Assembly (NCBI RefSeq): GCF_024400215.1
Contig: NZ_CP053748.1
Location: 1,860,001 to 1,924,000, forward strand
DNA length: 64,000 bases
Origin: Massilia sp. erpn
GTDB lineage: Bacteria > Pseudomonadota > Gammaproteobacteria > Burkholderiales > Burkholderiaceae_D
Reading direction: 5' to 3'
Under the pieces are notes generated by a model. The model searched no databases. It saw only the letters and a list, made by a program, of their open reading frames with translations, and was not told the DNA's origin. Of the stretch, positions 25,037-33,435 are shown piece after piece (the stretch's first letter is position 1; each line of letters opens with the position of its first letter). The position numbers and the translations under genes were made by a program.

Positions 25037-26845
25037 TCAGAGCAGGGAGCGGGCCTGCCGTCCGCGCTCGGCCAGTGCCGCCAGCGTCGCGCCCTGCCCG
25101 GCCGCCTTGCCTTCCATCTGCCGCAGTTCGCTTTCCAGTGCTGCCACCCGCAGCGCATGCAGGTCCAGCCCGATCTGATGGGCGGTGTAGTGCAGGACTT
25201 CGCATTCGTCGGGACGGTAGGCCAGGCCGTCGGCCCTGGCACCCACCACGATAAAGCCATTCAGCGCGCCGCGATGGCCCATGGGCAGGGCGATCTCGCC
25301 ACGCATGGCCGTGCCGACCTGCTTGAACAGCAGCGCATCCATCTCGGCGCGCAGGGCGGGCAACATGGCGTCGCTTTCGGCCACGGCCAAGGGCACACCG
25401 GGCAGGGTGCTGGTGGCCAGCGTGTATTCGCCCGTGGCCTGGCGCAGGTAGATGGCGCAGCCGGCCTGGCCGGTGAAGTTGTCCACCGCCGCGCGGCAGG
25501 AGGCCAGCAGCGCGTCCATGGCCGTGATGTGCTCCGCTTCCTCCACGTAGTGGCGCAGCTGGTTTTCCTTGGCATGCCACTGGCTGAAGAAGATGCGCCG
25601 CACCCAGCGTTCGATATGCCGGTGCAACTGGTGCAGCAGCAGGTAGCCGACCAGCACCGTGGCCGTGAACAAGGCCATGCTGTGCTGCGGCCCGCCGCCC
25701 TTCAGCAGCGTCTTGGCCAGCCATTCCATGCAGCCCACCAGCGCCAGCAGCAGGATGGACAGCACGGTGTAGACCAGCATGCGGTGCACCGCGAAGTCGA
25801 AGCTGAAGACGCGCACGCGCAGCACCGCATAGGCCAGGCCCAGATACATCAGCAGCTGGCCGCTGACGGCGGCGAAGGCCGTGATGCGCATGCCGTTGTA
25901 GCTCGCGTCCAGCGCCGGAATGAAGGCCAGCATGCCCGGTACGGCGCCGGTCAGGAAGGAGGCCATCAGCCAGACATGGCGCTGCCGTATCTCGCCATGC
26001 GTAGCATGCCAGCCTTGGTACAGGCTGGCGATGGTCAGTCCCAGGCCGCCGATAATCGAGAGGAAGATCATGAGCCACAACAGCGGCGCCTCATGGCCCA
26101 GCGCGAACCAGCAGGAATAGGCGGCGGTGCCGAAAGCCAGCGTGCCATACACGGGCCGGCTGCGCGTCAGCCAGCGCCGCAAGCCTTGCTGCGCATAGGG
26201 CTGGTAGAGCAGGGCGAAGCACACGCACCAGTACCACACCAGCGGATAGGTGGTGAGGTTGGCGGCCTTGCTGAAGCGGTAGAAGAAGCTGGGCGGCGAG
26301 TAGCTGAAGGTGAAGAAGTACATCAGGCTCAATGCCGCGAAGACGGCTGCCAGATAGCGGTAGCAGCGTACCTCGGCACGCTGGAAACCGATCAGAAGGC
26401 TGAACAGGATGGAGGTCGCGCCTACCAGGAAGCGTCCCCAGTAATCGAATTGTTCGGCAAAGCTGGGCCGCGCGGCTTGCGCCGCCAGCCGCAGATGGCG
26501 CTCGCTGTCGCCGCGGTACAGGGTCAGGCCGACCGGTTCGCCCACCAGGAACTTGCGCCAGCGGTCTATTGGCCGGTCGAATTTGAGCTTGTCGCCGGGC
26601 AGGGCGCCGGCCGCCCGCAGCGGGGAATCGGGCGCCAGTTCCAGGATGGTCAGATAGTGGCTGGACTGCGCCTCCTCGCTTTCGCCCAGCTGGTCGTTCA
26701 GGCGTGCGCCCAGGCTGCCCTGGCGGTTATCGACCAGCAGGGCTGGGATGCCGGCGCTCAGTTCAAATACCAGAAGTAAGGCCGAACTCAGGGCCAGGGC
26801 CGAGATCAGCCATTTCCACAGGCTGGAAGCAAGGCGTTTGCGCAT
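25037..26845 (-). CDS. PDZ-membrane-GAF sensor-like protein without kinase domain
   Basis: The 602-residue protein has a signal-anchor (residues 10-35), a periplasmic region with a PDZ-like ligand loop (ELAPDSPLRAAGALPGDKLKF, about 65-120), about ten membrane helices (140-420), and a cytoplasmic GAF-like domain (about 440-575) ending in a short coiled coil. This is the front half of a sensor kinase, but no H-box or ATPase follows. The minus-strand gene ends at 25037, upstream of the LysR gene. It may signal through a partner, or be a shortened kinase; nothing in the sequence fixes its role. Confidence 0.7.
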   Translation of the reverse strand: MRKRLASSLWKWLISALALSSALLLVFELSAGIPALLVDNRQGSLGARLNDQLGESEEAQSSHYLTILELAPDSPLRAAGALPGDKLKFDRPIDRWRKFLVGEPVGLTLYRGDSERHLRLAAQAARPSFAEQFDYWGRFLVGATSILFSLLIGFQRAEVRCYRYLAAVFAALSLMYFFTFSYSPPSFFYRFSKAANLTTYPLVWYWCVCFALLYQPYAQQGLRRWLTRSRPVYGTLAFGTAAYSCWFALGHEAPLLWLMIFLSIIGGLGLTIASLYQGWHATHGEIRQRHVWLMASFLTGAVPGMLAFIPALDASYNGMRITAFAAVSGQLLMYLGLAYAVLRVRVFSFDFAVHRMLVYTVLSILLLALVGCMEWLAKTLLKGGGPQHSMALFTATVLVGYLLLHQLHRHIERWVRRIFFSQWHAKENQLRHYVEEAEHITAMDALLASCRAAVDNFTGQAGCAIYLRQATGEYTLATSTLPGVPLAVAESDAMLPALRAEMDALLFKQVGTAMRGEIALPMGHRGALNGFIVVGARADGLAYRPDECEVLHYTAHQIGLDLHALRVAALESELRQMEGKAAGQGATLAALAERGRQARSLL

Positions 26846-27010
26846 TGTTGTGTCCTCGGTTTTGTTCTTGTTATTGAACTGCTATTAATTTGAAAGCAAG
26901 AAAAAAACCATTGAAATCAAGGTTGTAGGCCTAATCCAAGCGTGTGCTGATTATAGGAGATGGCTTACGGTAGGGCGAGAAATTGCCTTAGGGAATTATG
27001 TTTTCGTTGT

Positions 27011-27044
27011 AAAACAAGGTTGGCACGGCTTTCCCGTGCCGACC
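27011..27044 (-). terminator. Rho-independent terminator of the hybrid kinase gene
   Basis: On the minus strand an 11-bp stem (27034-27044 pairing with 27018-27028, one G-T pair, GGCACGG core) is followed by TTGTTTT. It lies just past the kinase stop at 27051. Confidence 0.65.
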
Positions 27045-27050
27045 GGGATC

Positions 27051-30000
27051 TTAGTTGCCTATCGTGGCACGGCTATCCTGGGGCAGGGCCGCGCCGATGG
27101 CTGCCGTGCCTTCCATGGCGCACCCTTCCTCGCGCTGCAGCCAGCTGCGGCCGCACTCCAGCACCTGCTGCAGCTCGCGCCGCACGGCAGCGAAGGCGGC
27201 CGGCAGCTCATCCAATGCGCCGGCGCCGATCGCCGTTTCCGCCTCCAGCGTGGCGCGGATCAGGCGCTTGGCGCCCAGCGTGCCGACCGCGCCGCGCAGG
27301 CCATGGAAGATGCGCGCCGCATCGGCGGCGCGTCCCTCGCGCAGGGCGCGGTCGGCATCGTCGGCCGGCTGCATGCCGCCGTTCAGCGCGCCGCGCACCA
27401 TCTTGAACATCACTGCGCGGCCCTTGGGATCCTTGCCCATGACGCGCATCAGGCTGTCCATGCTGAAGACCTGTTCGGTTGCCGCATCGGCCGGCGCAGC
27501 GTCCGCAGCCGGCGCCTGGGCCGCTGTTTGCCCGGCCGTGGCTACCGCCGGCTGCGCTGTTGCCTGGGCGGCGGCGGTGGCCAGGGGCAGGGGAGAGGCC
27601 GGCGTCAGCACTGTGCCGCCCGCGCCGCTGCCGTCGCCGGCGCGCGGCAGGCGGCGGCGCTCGGGCAGATGGCGCGCGATCACGGCCATCATTTCTTCCA
27701 CCACCACGGGCTTGGCGATAAAGTCGCTGATTCCGGCCCGCATGCAGCGGTCGCGCTCCGAGGCCAGCACGCCCGCCGTCATGGCGATCACTGGCAGCTC
27801 CAGGCGCAATTCGCGGCGGATGATTTCCGTTGCCGTGAAGCCGTCCAGCACCGGCATCTGCATATCCATCAGCACCACGTCGTAATTGTCCGACTCCGTA
27901 CGCAGCACATCGACCGCCTGTTGGCCGTCGCCCACCACGTCCAGCGTGGCGCCCGCGTGCTCCAGGATGCCGCGCGCCACCGCCTGGTTCAGCAGATTGT
28001 CTTCCACCAGCAGGAAGTGCACGCCCACCAGGCGGTTGCGCGCGCCGTTCTGCGCGCTGCGTTCATCGCCGCCGTGTTTCGCCACCACCGCCTGGTGCAG
28101 GGCTTCGAACAGGCTGGAACTGGTGATCGGCTTGACCAGCACCACGTCCGCCTCGGGCGTATCCGAAATATCCTCCAGCTGGTCGCGTGCGAAGGCATTC
28201 ACCATCACCACGATGGGTTGGCTGCGTGTGCCGGCCTGCATGCGGATCGCCTTGGCTGTGGCCAGGCCATCCATGCCCGGCATATGCCAGTCGGCCATCA
28301 CCACGTCGTAGGAGCGCGGCGCCTGCAGGGCGGCCTGGTACTGACGGATCGCCGCCTCGCCGCAATCGACTTCGTCGGCCTCCCAGCCCCAAGCGGTGAT
28401 CAGGCGGCTCACCATTTCGCGGCTGGTGCGGTTGTCGTCGGCCACCAGCACGCGCAGCGGGCCGATGGAAGGGCGGCGCGTTTCTTCGGTGCGGTTGGAC
28501 AGCACGTAGAAGGCCAGCTCGAACCAGAAATGGCTGCCCCGGCCCGCCGCGCTGCGCAGGAAGATTTCGCCGCCCATCAATTCGATCAGGCTCTTGGTGA
28601 TCGCCAGTCCCAGGCCGGTGCCGCCAAAGCGCCGGGTAATGCTTTCGTCGCCCTGCGAGAAGGCGGTAAACAACTGCGCCTGCCTTTCCTCGCTGATGCC
28701 GATGCCGGTATCGCGCACGTCGAAGCGCAGGCGCACCTGGTCCTCTGCCTGCGGCTGCTCTTCGCTGCGCCGCACGCTGACCACCACCTCGCCCTGCTCG
28801 GTGAACTTGATCGCATTGCCGGCCAGGTTGACCAGGATCTGCTGCAGGCGCAGCGCGTCGCCGCACAGCAGCTTGGGCACGTCCGGCTCCACCACCACCG
28901 CCAGCTCCAGTTCCTTTTCGCTGGCGTTCATCGTCATCGTCGTCGCCAGCGTGCCCATGGCCTCGTCCAGATCAAATTCCACCGGCGCCAGCTCCATGCG
29001 GCGCGCCTCGATCTTGGAGAAGTCCAGCACATCGTTGAGGATGCCCATCAGCGAATGGCCGGCCGTCTTCACCATCGACAGGTATTTGCGCTGCTGCGGC
29101 GTGAGCGGCGTATTGCCCAGCAGGTAGACCATGCCCAGTACCGCATTCATCGGCGTGCGGATTTCATGGCTCATATTCGCCACAAAATCGCTCTTGGCGC
29201 GGTTGGCCGCTTCGGCGCGGTCGCGCTCATGCTCCAGGCGTGCATCGGCCTGCAGGCGCTCGTGCATCAGGTCGTTGAAGGCCTGGGTCAGCTCGCCGAT
29301 TTCATCCTGGTGACTGAGCGGAATCGGCGTAAAGCGCGAAGGCTCGGAGCGCAAGGCCATGATGGCGTCGCGCAGCCGGCCCACGGGCGCCATCAGGCGC
29401 AGCGTGAGCCAGCTCAGGATCGCCGCCGCGCCCAGTGCCGCCACCAGGGTGATGGCGCCCAGGCGGTAGAGCGCGCCCTCGAACGGCGCGAACGCTTCAT
29501 CCACCGGCAGCGAGGCGCCCAGCACCCAGTCCACCGTCTTCAGCGCCTGATAGCTGTTCAGCGCTTGCAGCTGGCTGGAGCCGGTGCTGATCACCGTGCC
29601 TTCCAAGCCCTCGTTCAGGGCCTGGGTCGTGGCGGGGTTGGCGTTTGCCGGCCGGGGCTGCAGCATGCGCGCCGGATCGGGATGCAGCACATACACCGGG
29701 TTCGCGCCGCGCGTCAGCGCGAAATAGAAGCCGGTCTTGCCCACCTTGGCCGTGCGCAGATTGCCCAGCATATTGTTTTGATACAGCTGCTGGGTGCCCA
29801 GCAGCAGACAGCGGATCTCGCCGTTGGCATCGAAGACGGGAGCCACCACCTGCATCACCGGCTTGCCGTTGATGCGGCCCAGCACCGGGTCGCTGATGAG
29901 CGGTTTGCGCGTGGCCATCACTTGCCGGAAGTAAGCGCGGTCGGCGACATTCACGCCGCTGCGGCCTGGCTTGCGCGGCAGATCGGCCACGACAGTGCCA

Positions 30001-30320
30001 TCGGGGCCGACGATGATGATGTCGTCGAATAGGGTCAGCATCGCCCGGCCGCCATAATAAGCGCGCAGCGCCGCCGCGTCGTCGGCAATGGCGGCTGGCT
30101 GCATGCGCGCCGATTCTGTGATGATGTCGAGCAGCAGCTGCAGCTTGGCGTCGAGTTCTTCGGCCGTATGCCGGATCAGGGCATCCTGTTGGGCGAACAG
30201 CACGCGCGTGAAGTCTTGCTTCATGCGCTGAATCTGCAAGGCGGATACCAGCGCGATAATAACTATCGACGTGATACTCGTTGCGAGGGCGACCTTGACT
30301 TTGATACCGAGGGGTTTCAT
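27051..30320 (-). CDS. Hybrid sensor histidine kinase (Cache-HAMP-HisKA-HATPase-REC-REC-Hpt)
   Basis: The 1089-residue protein contains a membrane helix (8-28), a periplasmic double-Cache sensor (about 35-275), a second helix and HAMP (about 280-360), HisKA with His385 in NMSHEIRTPMNAVLG, a HATPase (NLAGNAIKFTEQGE, FGGTGLGLAI), receiver 1 (about 620-740, Asp in VVMADWHMPG), receiver 2 (about 763-880, Asp in VVLMDMQMPV), an Ala/Pro linker and a C-terminal Hpt domain with FHGLRGAVG near residue 1005. It is a full internal phosphorelay of the BarA/ArcB type. No cognate output regulator is adjacent. ATG 30320 is chosen at the start of the first helix. Confidence 0.92.
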   Translation of the reverse strand: MKPLGIKVKVALATSITSIVIIALVSALQIQRMKQDFTRVLFAQQDALIRHTAEELDAKLQLLLDIITESARMQPAAIADDAAALRAYYGGRAMLTLFDDIIIVGPDGTVVADLPRKPGRSGVNVADRAYFRQVMATRKPLISDPVLGRINGKPVMQVVAPVFDANGEIRCLLLGTQQLYQNNMLGNLRTAKVGKTGFYFALTRGANPVYVLHPDPARMLQPRPANANPATTQALNEGLEGTVISTGSSQLQALNSYQALKTVDWVLGASLPVDEAFAPFEGALYRLGAITLVAALGAAAILSWLTLRLMAPVGRLRDAIMALRSEPSRFTPIPLSHQDEIGELTQAFNDLMHERLQADARLEHERDRAEAANRAKSDFVANMSHEIRTPMNAVLGMVYLLGNTPLTPQQRKYLSMVKTAGHSLMGILNDVLDFSKIEARRMELAPVEFDLDEAMGTLATTMTMNASEKELELAVVVEPDVPKLLCGDALRLQQILVNLAGNAIKFTEQGEVVVSVRRSEEQPQAEDQVRLRFDVRDTGIGISEERQAQLFTAFSQGDESITRRFGGTGLGLAITKSLIELMGGEIFLRSAAGRGSHFWFELAFYVLSNRTEETRRPSIGPLRVLVADDNRTSREMVSRLITAWGWEADEVDCGEAAIRQYQAALQAPRSYDVVMADWHMPGMDGLATAKAIRMQAGTRSQPIVVMVNAFARDQLEDISDTPEADVVLVKPITSSSLFEALHQAVVAKHGGDERSAQNGARNRLVGVHFLLVEDNLLNQAVARGILEHAGATLDVVGDGQQAVDVLRTESDNYDVVLMDMQMPVLDGFTATEIIRRELRLELPVIAMTAGVLASERDRCMRAGISDFIAKPVVVEEMMAVIARHLPERRRLPRAGDGSGAGGTVLTPASPLPLATAAAQATAQPAVATAGQTAAQAPAADAAPADAATEQVFSMDSLMRVMGKDPKGRAVMFKMVRGALNGGMQPADDADRALREGRAADAARIFHGLRGAVGTLGAKRLIRATLEAETAIGAGALDELPAAFAAVRRELQQVLECGRSWLQREEGCAMEGTAAIGAALPQDSRATIGN

Positions 30321-30447
30321 ACAGGCCTTTGTGCAGGGAGCGCTTGGAAATTCTCCTATCAAAGGCCGGGCTTGGCAAGGCTGGCGCGCCACACGTGGCG
30401 ACGGCCGCGCATGGCGGCCGTCGCTGGCAGCGCTGGCGCTGGCGTGA

Positions 30448-31209
30448 TTACGGCTGCTGCACGGCGGCCAGGATCACTTGCGCCACCTGCCTGGGCTGCG
30501 ACAGCATCGGGACATGGCTGCTGGACAGGGTCGTCACTTTCGCCTGCATGCGCTTGGCAAAGTCCTGCTGCAGGGCGGGCTGGATCATGCGGTCCTTGCT
30601 TGCCACGATGTAGTAGCTTGGCTTGCTGGTCCAGGCGGCAGCGCTGAGCGGCTCGCCGAATGCCTTGCTATGGATCGGTCCCTGGGTGGCGGCGATCAGG
30701 CGCTGCTCGGCCGCACTCACATCCTGGGCGAAATTGGCGGCCACCGACGCGGCCGGCAAGCTCAGATAGCCGGCGCTATCGGCCTGCAAGCTGGCCACGC
30801 CCACCGAGGGACCATATTCCTTGCCCAGCGCGCCCACCGCCTCGCCCACCTGGGGCGCAAAGGCGGCCACATACACCAGCGCCTTCACCTTGTCGCTGGT
30901 GCCGGCCTCGCTGATCACGGCGCCACCCCAGGAATGGCCCGCCAGCACCACCTTGCCGCTTTGCGCCGCGATGATGCGGCGGGTGACGGCCGCATCGTCG
31001 GCCAGCGAACTCAAGGGATTCTGCACCGCGACCACGTTCACGCCCTTGGCTTGCAGCAGGGGAATCACTTTCTGCCAGCTGGAGCCGTCGGCGAAGGCGC
31101 CGTGCACCAGCACCACGGTGGTGTCGCTGGCGGCGGCCTGGGCCGGGATCAGGCTGGCGCCGGCCAGCAGGGTGGAGGCGAACAGGGCGGTACGGAGAGA
31201 GCGGTTCAT
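30448..31209 (-). CDS. Exported alpha/beta hydrolase
   Basis: The 253-residue protein has a Sec signal peptide (residues 1-25, ending AQA) and an alpha/beta-hydrolase fold: VLVHGAFADGSSW (oxyanion loop), nucleophile elbow AGHSWGGAV, acid in SKDRMIQ and base His in SSHVPML. This resembles the EstC/methylketone-hydrolase and salicylate-esterase-like branch; the substrate is unknown. ATG 31209 follows AAAGGACG. It lies downstream of an OhrR/MarR-like gene with a 130-bp gap that holds a palindrome, so it is a likely target of that regulator. Confidence 0.85.
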   Translation of the reverse strand: MNRSLRTALFASTLLAGASLIPAQAAASDTTVVLVHGAFADGSSWQKVIPLLQAKGVNVVAVQNPLSSLADDAAVTRRIIAAQSGKVVLAGHSWGGAVISEAGTSDKVKALVYVAAFAPQVGEAVGALGKEYGPSVGVASLQADSAGYLSLPAASVAANFAQDVSAAEQRLIAATQGPIHSKAFGEPLSAAAWTSKPSYYIVASKDRMIQPALQQDFAKRMQAKVTTLSSSHVPMLSQPRQVAQVILAAVQQP

Positions 31210-31242
31210 GATGCGTCCTTTCAGTTTTGGTTGATCGCTATT

Positions 31243-31295
31243 GCTTAGTGCGCTAAGCATGACGTAAATGTAGTGTATTAATCGTTAGCGCGCAA
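31243..31295. promoter_or_regulatory. Candidate MarR/OhrR operators upstream of the alpha/beta hydrolase
   Basis: TGCTTAG-N4-CTAAGCA at 31242-31259 is a perfect palindrome (core TTAGTGCGCTAA), and a related TTAGCGCGCAA lies at 31285-31295. Both fall between the MarR-like gene and the hydrolase gene. MarR dimers bind short palindromes of this size; the assignment is inferred. Confidence 0.45.
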
Positions 31296-31339
31296 GTTGT
31301 TTTTTGAAAATTGACACTGGTCCTGCCAGCAAAGGGGGG

Positions 31340-31786
31340 TCAGGCTTTGCCGCGCGCGTCGAGATTGGCGCTCAGCTGGTCCAGGCCGCTCATCAGGGCC
31401 AGCGCTTCGTCCAGGCTGATGCCGCAGCCGTCGACGATGGCTTGCGCCACGTCCACGCCCTGGGCGCGCAGGGCGCGGCCGGCCGCGGTCAGGGTCAGCA
31501 CGCGGTTGCGCTCGTCGCGCGGGTCGCGTTCGCGCAACAGATAGCCTTCGGCTTCCAGGCGCTTGACCAGCGGCGTGACCGAGCCGGAATCCTGCTGCAG
31601 GCGCTGGGCCAGATCCTTGATGCCCAGGCCTTCCTCTTCCCACAGCAGCACCATCACCAGATACTGGGGATAGGTCAGGTTCAGCGCGCTCAGCAGGGGC
31701 TTGTAGAGCTGCGTCATCTTCAGCGACGTCGAATACAGCTTGTAGCACAGGTGCTGGGCCAGGGTAGGTGGGTTTTTCTTGGGCAT
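31340..31786 (-). CDS. MarR-family regulator, OhrR-like
   Basis: The 148-residue protein is a MarR winged-helix regulator. QHLCYKLYSTSLKMTQLYKPLL places Cys14 in the position of the peroxide-sensing cysteine of OhrR, and TYPQYLVMVLLWEEE, IKDLAQRLQQDSGSVTPLVKRLE and RDPRDERNRVL are the OhrR core and wing. It probably loses DNA binding when Cys14 is oxidised by organic hydroperoxide. The usual ohr peroxidase gene is not adjacent; an exported hydrolase takes its place. ATG 31786 matches the family start. Confidence 0.87.
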   Translation of the reverse strand: MPKKNPPTLAQHLCYKLYSTSLKMTQLYKPLLSALNLTYPQYLVMVLLWEEEGLGIKDLAQRLQQDSGSVTPLVKRLEAEGYLLRERDPRDERNRVLTLTAAGRALRAQGVDVAQAIVDGCGISLDEALALMSGLDQLSANLDARGKA

Positions 31787-32010
31787 GGGACTGGCGTGGG
31801 GTTCAGGACAAGATGGGCCGTAGCCTAACAAAAAAACGTCGCCGCCGCGACCCGCGCCGGCCGCTGCCGCCCCTTGAAAACTTGCAAAATGCATGTTTCC
31901 GAGAGGGAATAGTTGATCATCTGACTCCAGCTTTCATATCATTCGCGGCGCGTTGTCTCACGATGCAGTAAACTGGCAGCTACGCCCAGTTGCGCTACTG
32001 CAATCACATC

Positions 32011-32769
32011 ATGACACAAGAGCATCAAATCCTAGCCATGCCAGGCATGACCGTCGAAAACCTGCGGGCCAAGTGCGCCACCTGCAGCATGCACCAGCTA
32101 TGCCTGCCGATGGGCCTGGACATGGGTGATATGGACAAACTGGACCAGATCATCGGCCGCCGCCGCAGGGTGCCGCGCGGCGGCACCCTGTTCCGCATCG
32201 GCGATCCCTTCACCAACCTGTATGCGATCCGTCTGGGCCATTTCAAGACCTACCAGATCAATGCCAACGGTTCGGAGCAGGTGACCGGCTTCCAGATGGC
32301 GGGCGAACTGCTGGGCATGGACGCCATCAGCGCCGACCGCCACCACTGCAGCGCCGAAGCGCTGGAAGACAGCGAAGTCTGCGAGATCCCGTTCTCCAGC
32401 CTGGAGCAGCTGCTGCGCGATATGCCGACCCTGCTGCGCCACTTCCACCGCATGATGAGCCAGGAAATCACGCGCGAACAGAGCGTGATGCTCCTGCTCG
32501 GCAATATGCAGGCGACCCAGCGCTTCGCCGCCTTCCTGGTCAACCTGGCGTCGCGCTACGAGGCGCGCGGCTATTCCTCGACCGCCTTCCAGCTGCGCAT
32601 GTCGCGCGAGGAAATCGGCAACTACCTGGGTCTGACCATCGAGAGCATCAGCCGCCTGCTGGCCAAGTTCAAGAAGGAGGGCCTGATCCGCGTCAGCAAC
32701 CGCGAGATCGAAGTGCTCGATCCGATCAAGCTGAAAGCGATCACCGCCGGCACCGACGTCTGCCACTGA
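32011..32769 (+). CDS. fnr: FNR-family oxygen-responsive transcription factor
   Basis: The 252-residue protein is a CRP/FNR regulator with the [4Fe-4S] ligands Cys22, Cys25 and Cys31 (CATCSMHQLC) and a fourth Cys in EDSEVCEIPF. A cyclic-nucleotide-type beta-roll (about 45-160) precedes the HTH (about 185-235) whose recognition helix IESISRLL has the FNR E-xx-SR pattern for TTGAT half-sites. Such sites are seen upstream of ccoN and of the chemoreceptor in this window. Loss of oxygen should allow the dimer to activate them. ATG 32011 is taken; the frame extends only seven codons further. Confidence 0.94.
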   Translation: MTQEHQILAMPGMTVENLRAKCATCSMHQLCLPMGLDMGDMDKLDQIIGRRRRVPRGGTLFRIGDPFTNLYAIRLGHFKTYQINANGSEQVTGFQMAGELLGMDAISADRHHCSAEALEDSEVCEIPFSSLEQLLRDMPTLLRHFHRMMSQEITREQSVMLLLGNMQATQRFAAFLVNLASRYEARGYSSTAFQLRMSREEIGNYLGLTIESISRLLAKFKKEGLIRVSNREIEVLDPIKLKAITAGTDVCH

Positions 32770-32802
32770 GGTCCGCGCGCGGCTTGGCGCGCTGCAAAAA
32801 AC

Positions 32803-32826
32803 AAAGCCCGGCAATGCCGGGCTTTT
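32803..32826. terminator. Bidirectional terminator between fnr and ccoH
   Basis: A 10-bp stem (AAAGCCCGGC at 32803-32812, GCCGGGCTTT at 32816-32825) with a 3-base loop is followed by T-rich sequence on both strands. It ends fnr on the plus strand and the cco operon on the minus strand. Confidence 0.85.
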
Positions 32827-32846
32827 GCTTTGCCGCCTGAAGCGGC

Positions 32847-33389
32847 TTATTTGGCCGGCGCTGGCGCGTCGGCGCGGATTTCAATCTCGTGCTGCGCCGG
32901 CCATTGCCAGACGCCTTCCAGGCGCCAGTCGCGCTTCTCGCCTTCCACCAGCACCTGCCAGCGGCTGCGTTCCAGCAGGGCCAGGGGCGTGCCGAACACG
33001 CCGTCGGCGTCCGGCGCCACTGTCAGCACCACGTCTTTTGCCGGCTGGGTGGCGTGCGCCAGATGGATCTGCACGCTGCGTTCCTGGTGGCCGGCCGGCA
33101 GTTCCAGCTTGCCGGTCAGGACGCCGCGTGCCGCGTCGTAGCGCAGGCCGACCGCCACGCCCAGCGCCGTCGCGGCCTGGTCGCGCCGCAAGTCCTGGTT
33201 GATGGCCTTGCCCTTCTTGTAGTAGTCGCCCACCACTAGCGCATCGGGCTGGGAGAATGCCAGGTAGCCCAGGTACAGGCCACCCATGATGACGATGAAG
33301 GGGCCGAGCATCAGCAGCCATGGCCAGCGGTGGCGGTACCAGGGGAGGTTCGCGCCCTGCGGCGCATTCAGGCTCATTGCATTGCTCAC
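32847..33389 (-). CDS. ccoH: FixH/CcoH-family cbb3 oxidase assembly protein
   Basis: The 180-residue protein has one N-terminal membrane helix (about residues 20-45) and a periplasmic beta-sandwich FixH domain; ALVVGDYYKKGKAINQDL is the conserved region after the helix. It supports maturation of cbb3 cytochrome oxidase. A GTG at 33389 with AAGGAG 7 bp upstream is favoured; ATGs at 33404 and 33377 are alternatives. It is the last gene of the ccoNOQPGH run. Confidence 0.85.
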   Translation of the reverse strand: MSNAMSLNAPQGANLPWYRHRWPWLLMLGPFIVIMGGLYLGYLAFSQPDALVVGDYYKKGKAINQDLRRDQAATALGVAVGLRYDAARGVLTGKLELPAGHQERSVQIHLAHATQPAKDVVLTVAPDADGVFGTPLALLERSRWQVLVEGEKRDWRLEGVWQWPAQHEIEIRADAPAPAK

Positions 33390-33435
33390 TTTCTGCTCCT
33401 TCATTCCTGCATTCTACTGCTTATTGGCGTACCAC

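Noticed and set aside
27036..30032. A 998-residue open frame on the plus strand opposite the hybrid kinase
   Set aside because: It is the antisense shadow of a well-supported kinase gene; its composition is His/Arg/Gln-rich and no domain is recognisable.
31913..31925. TTGATCATC upstream of fnr as an FNR autoregulatory site
   Set aside because: Only one half-site matches; the second half (TGAC) does not fit ATCAA.
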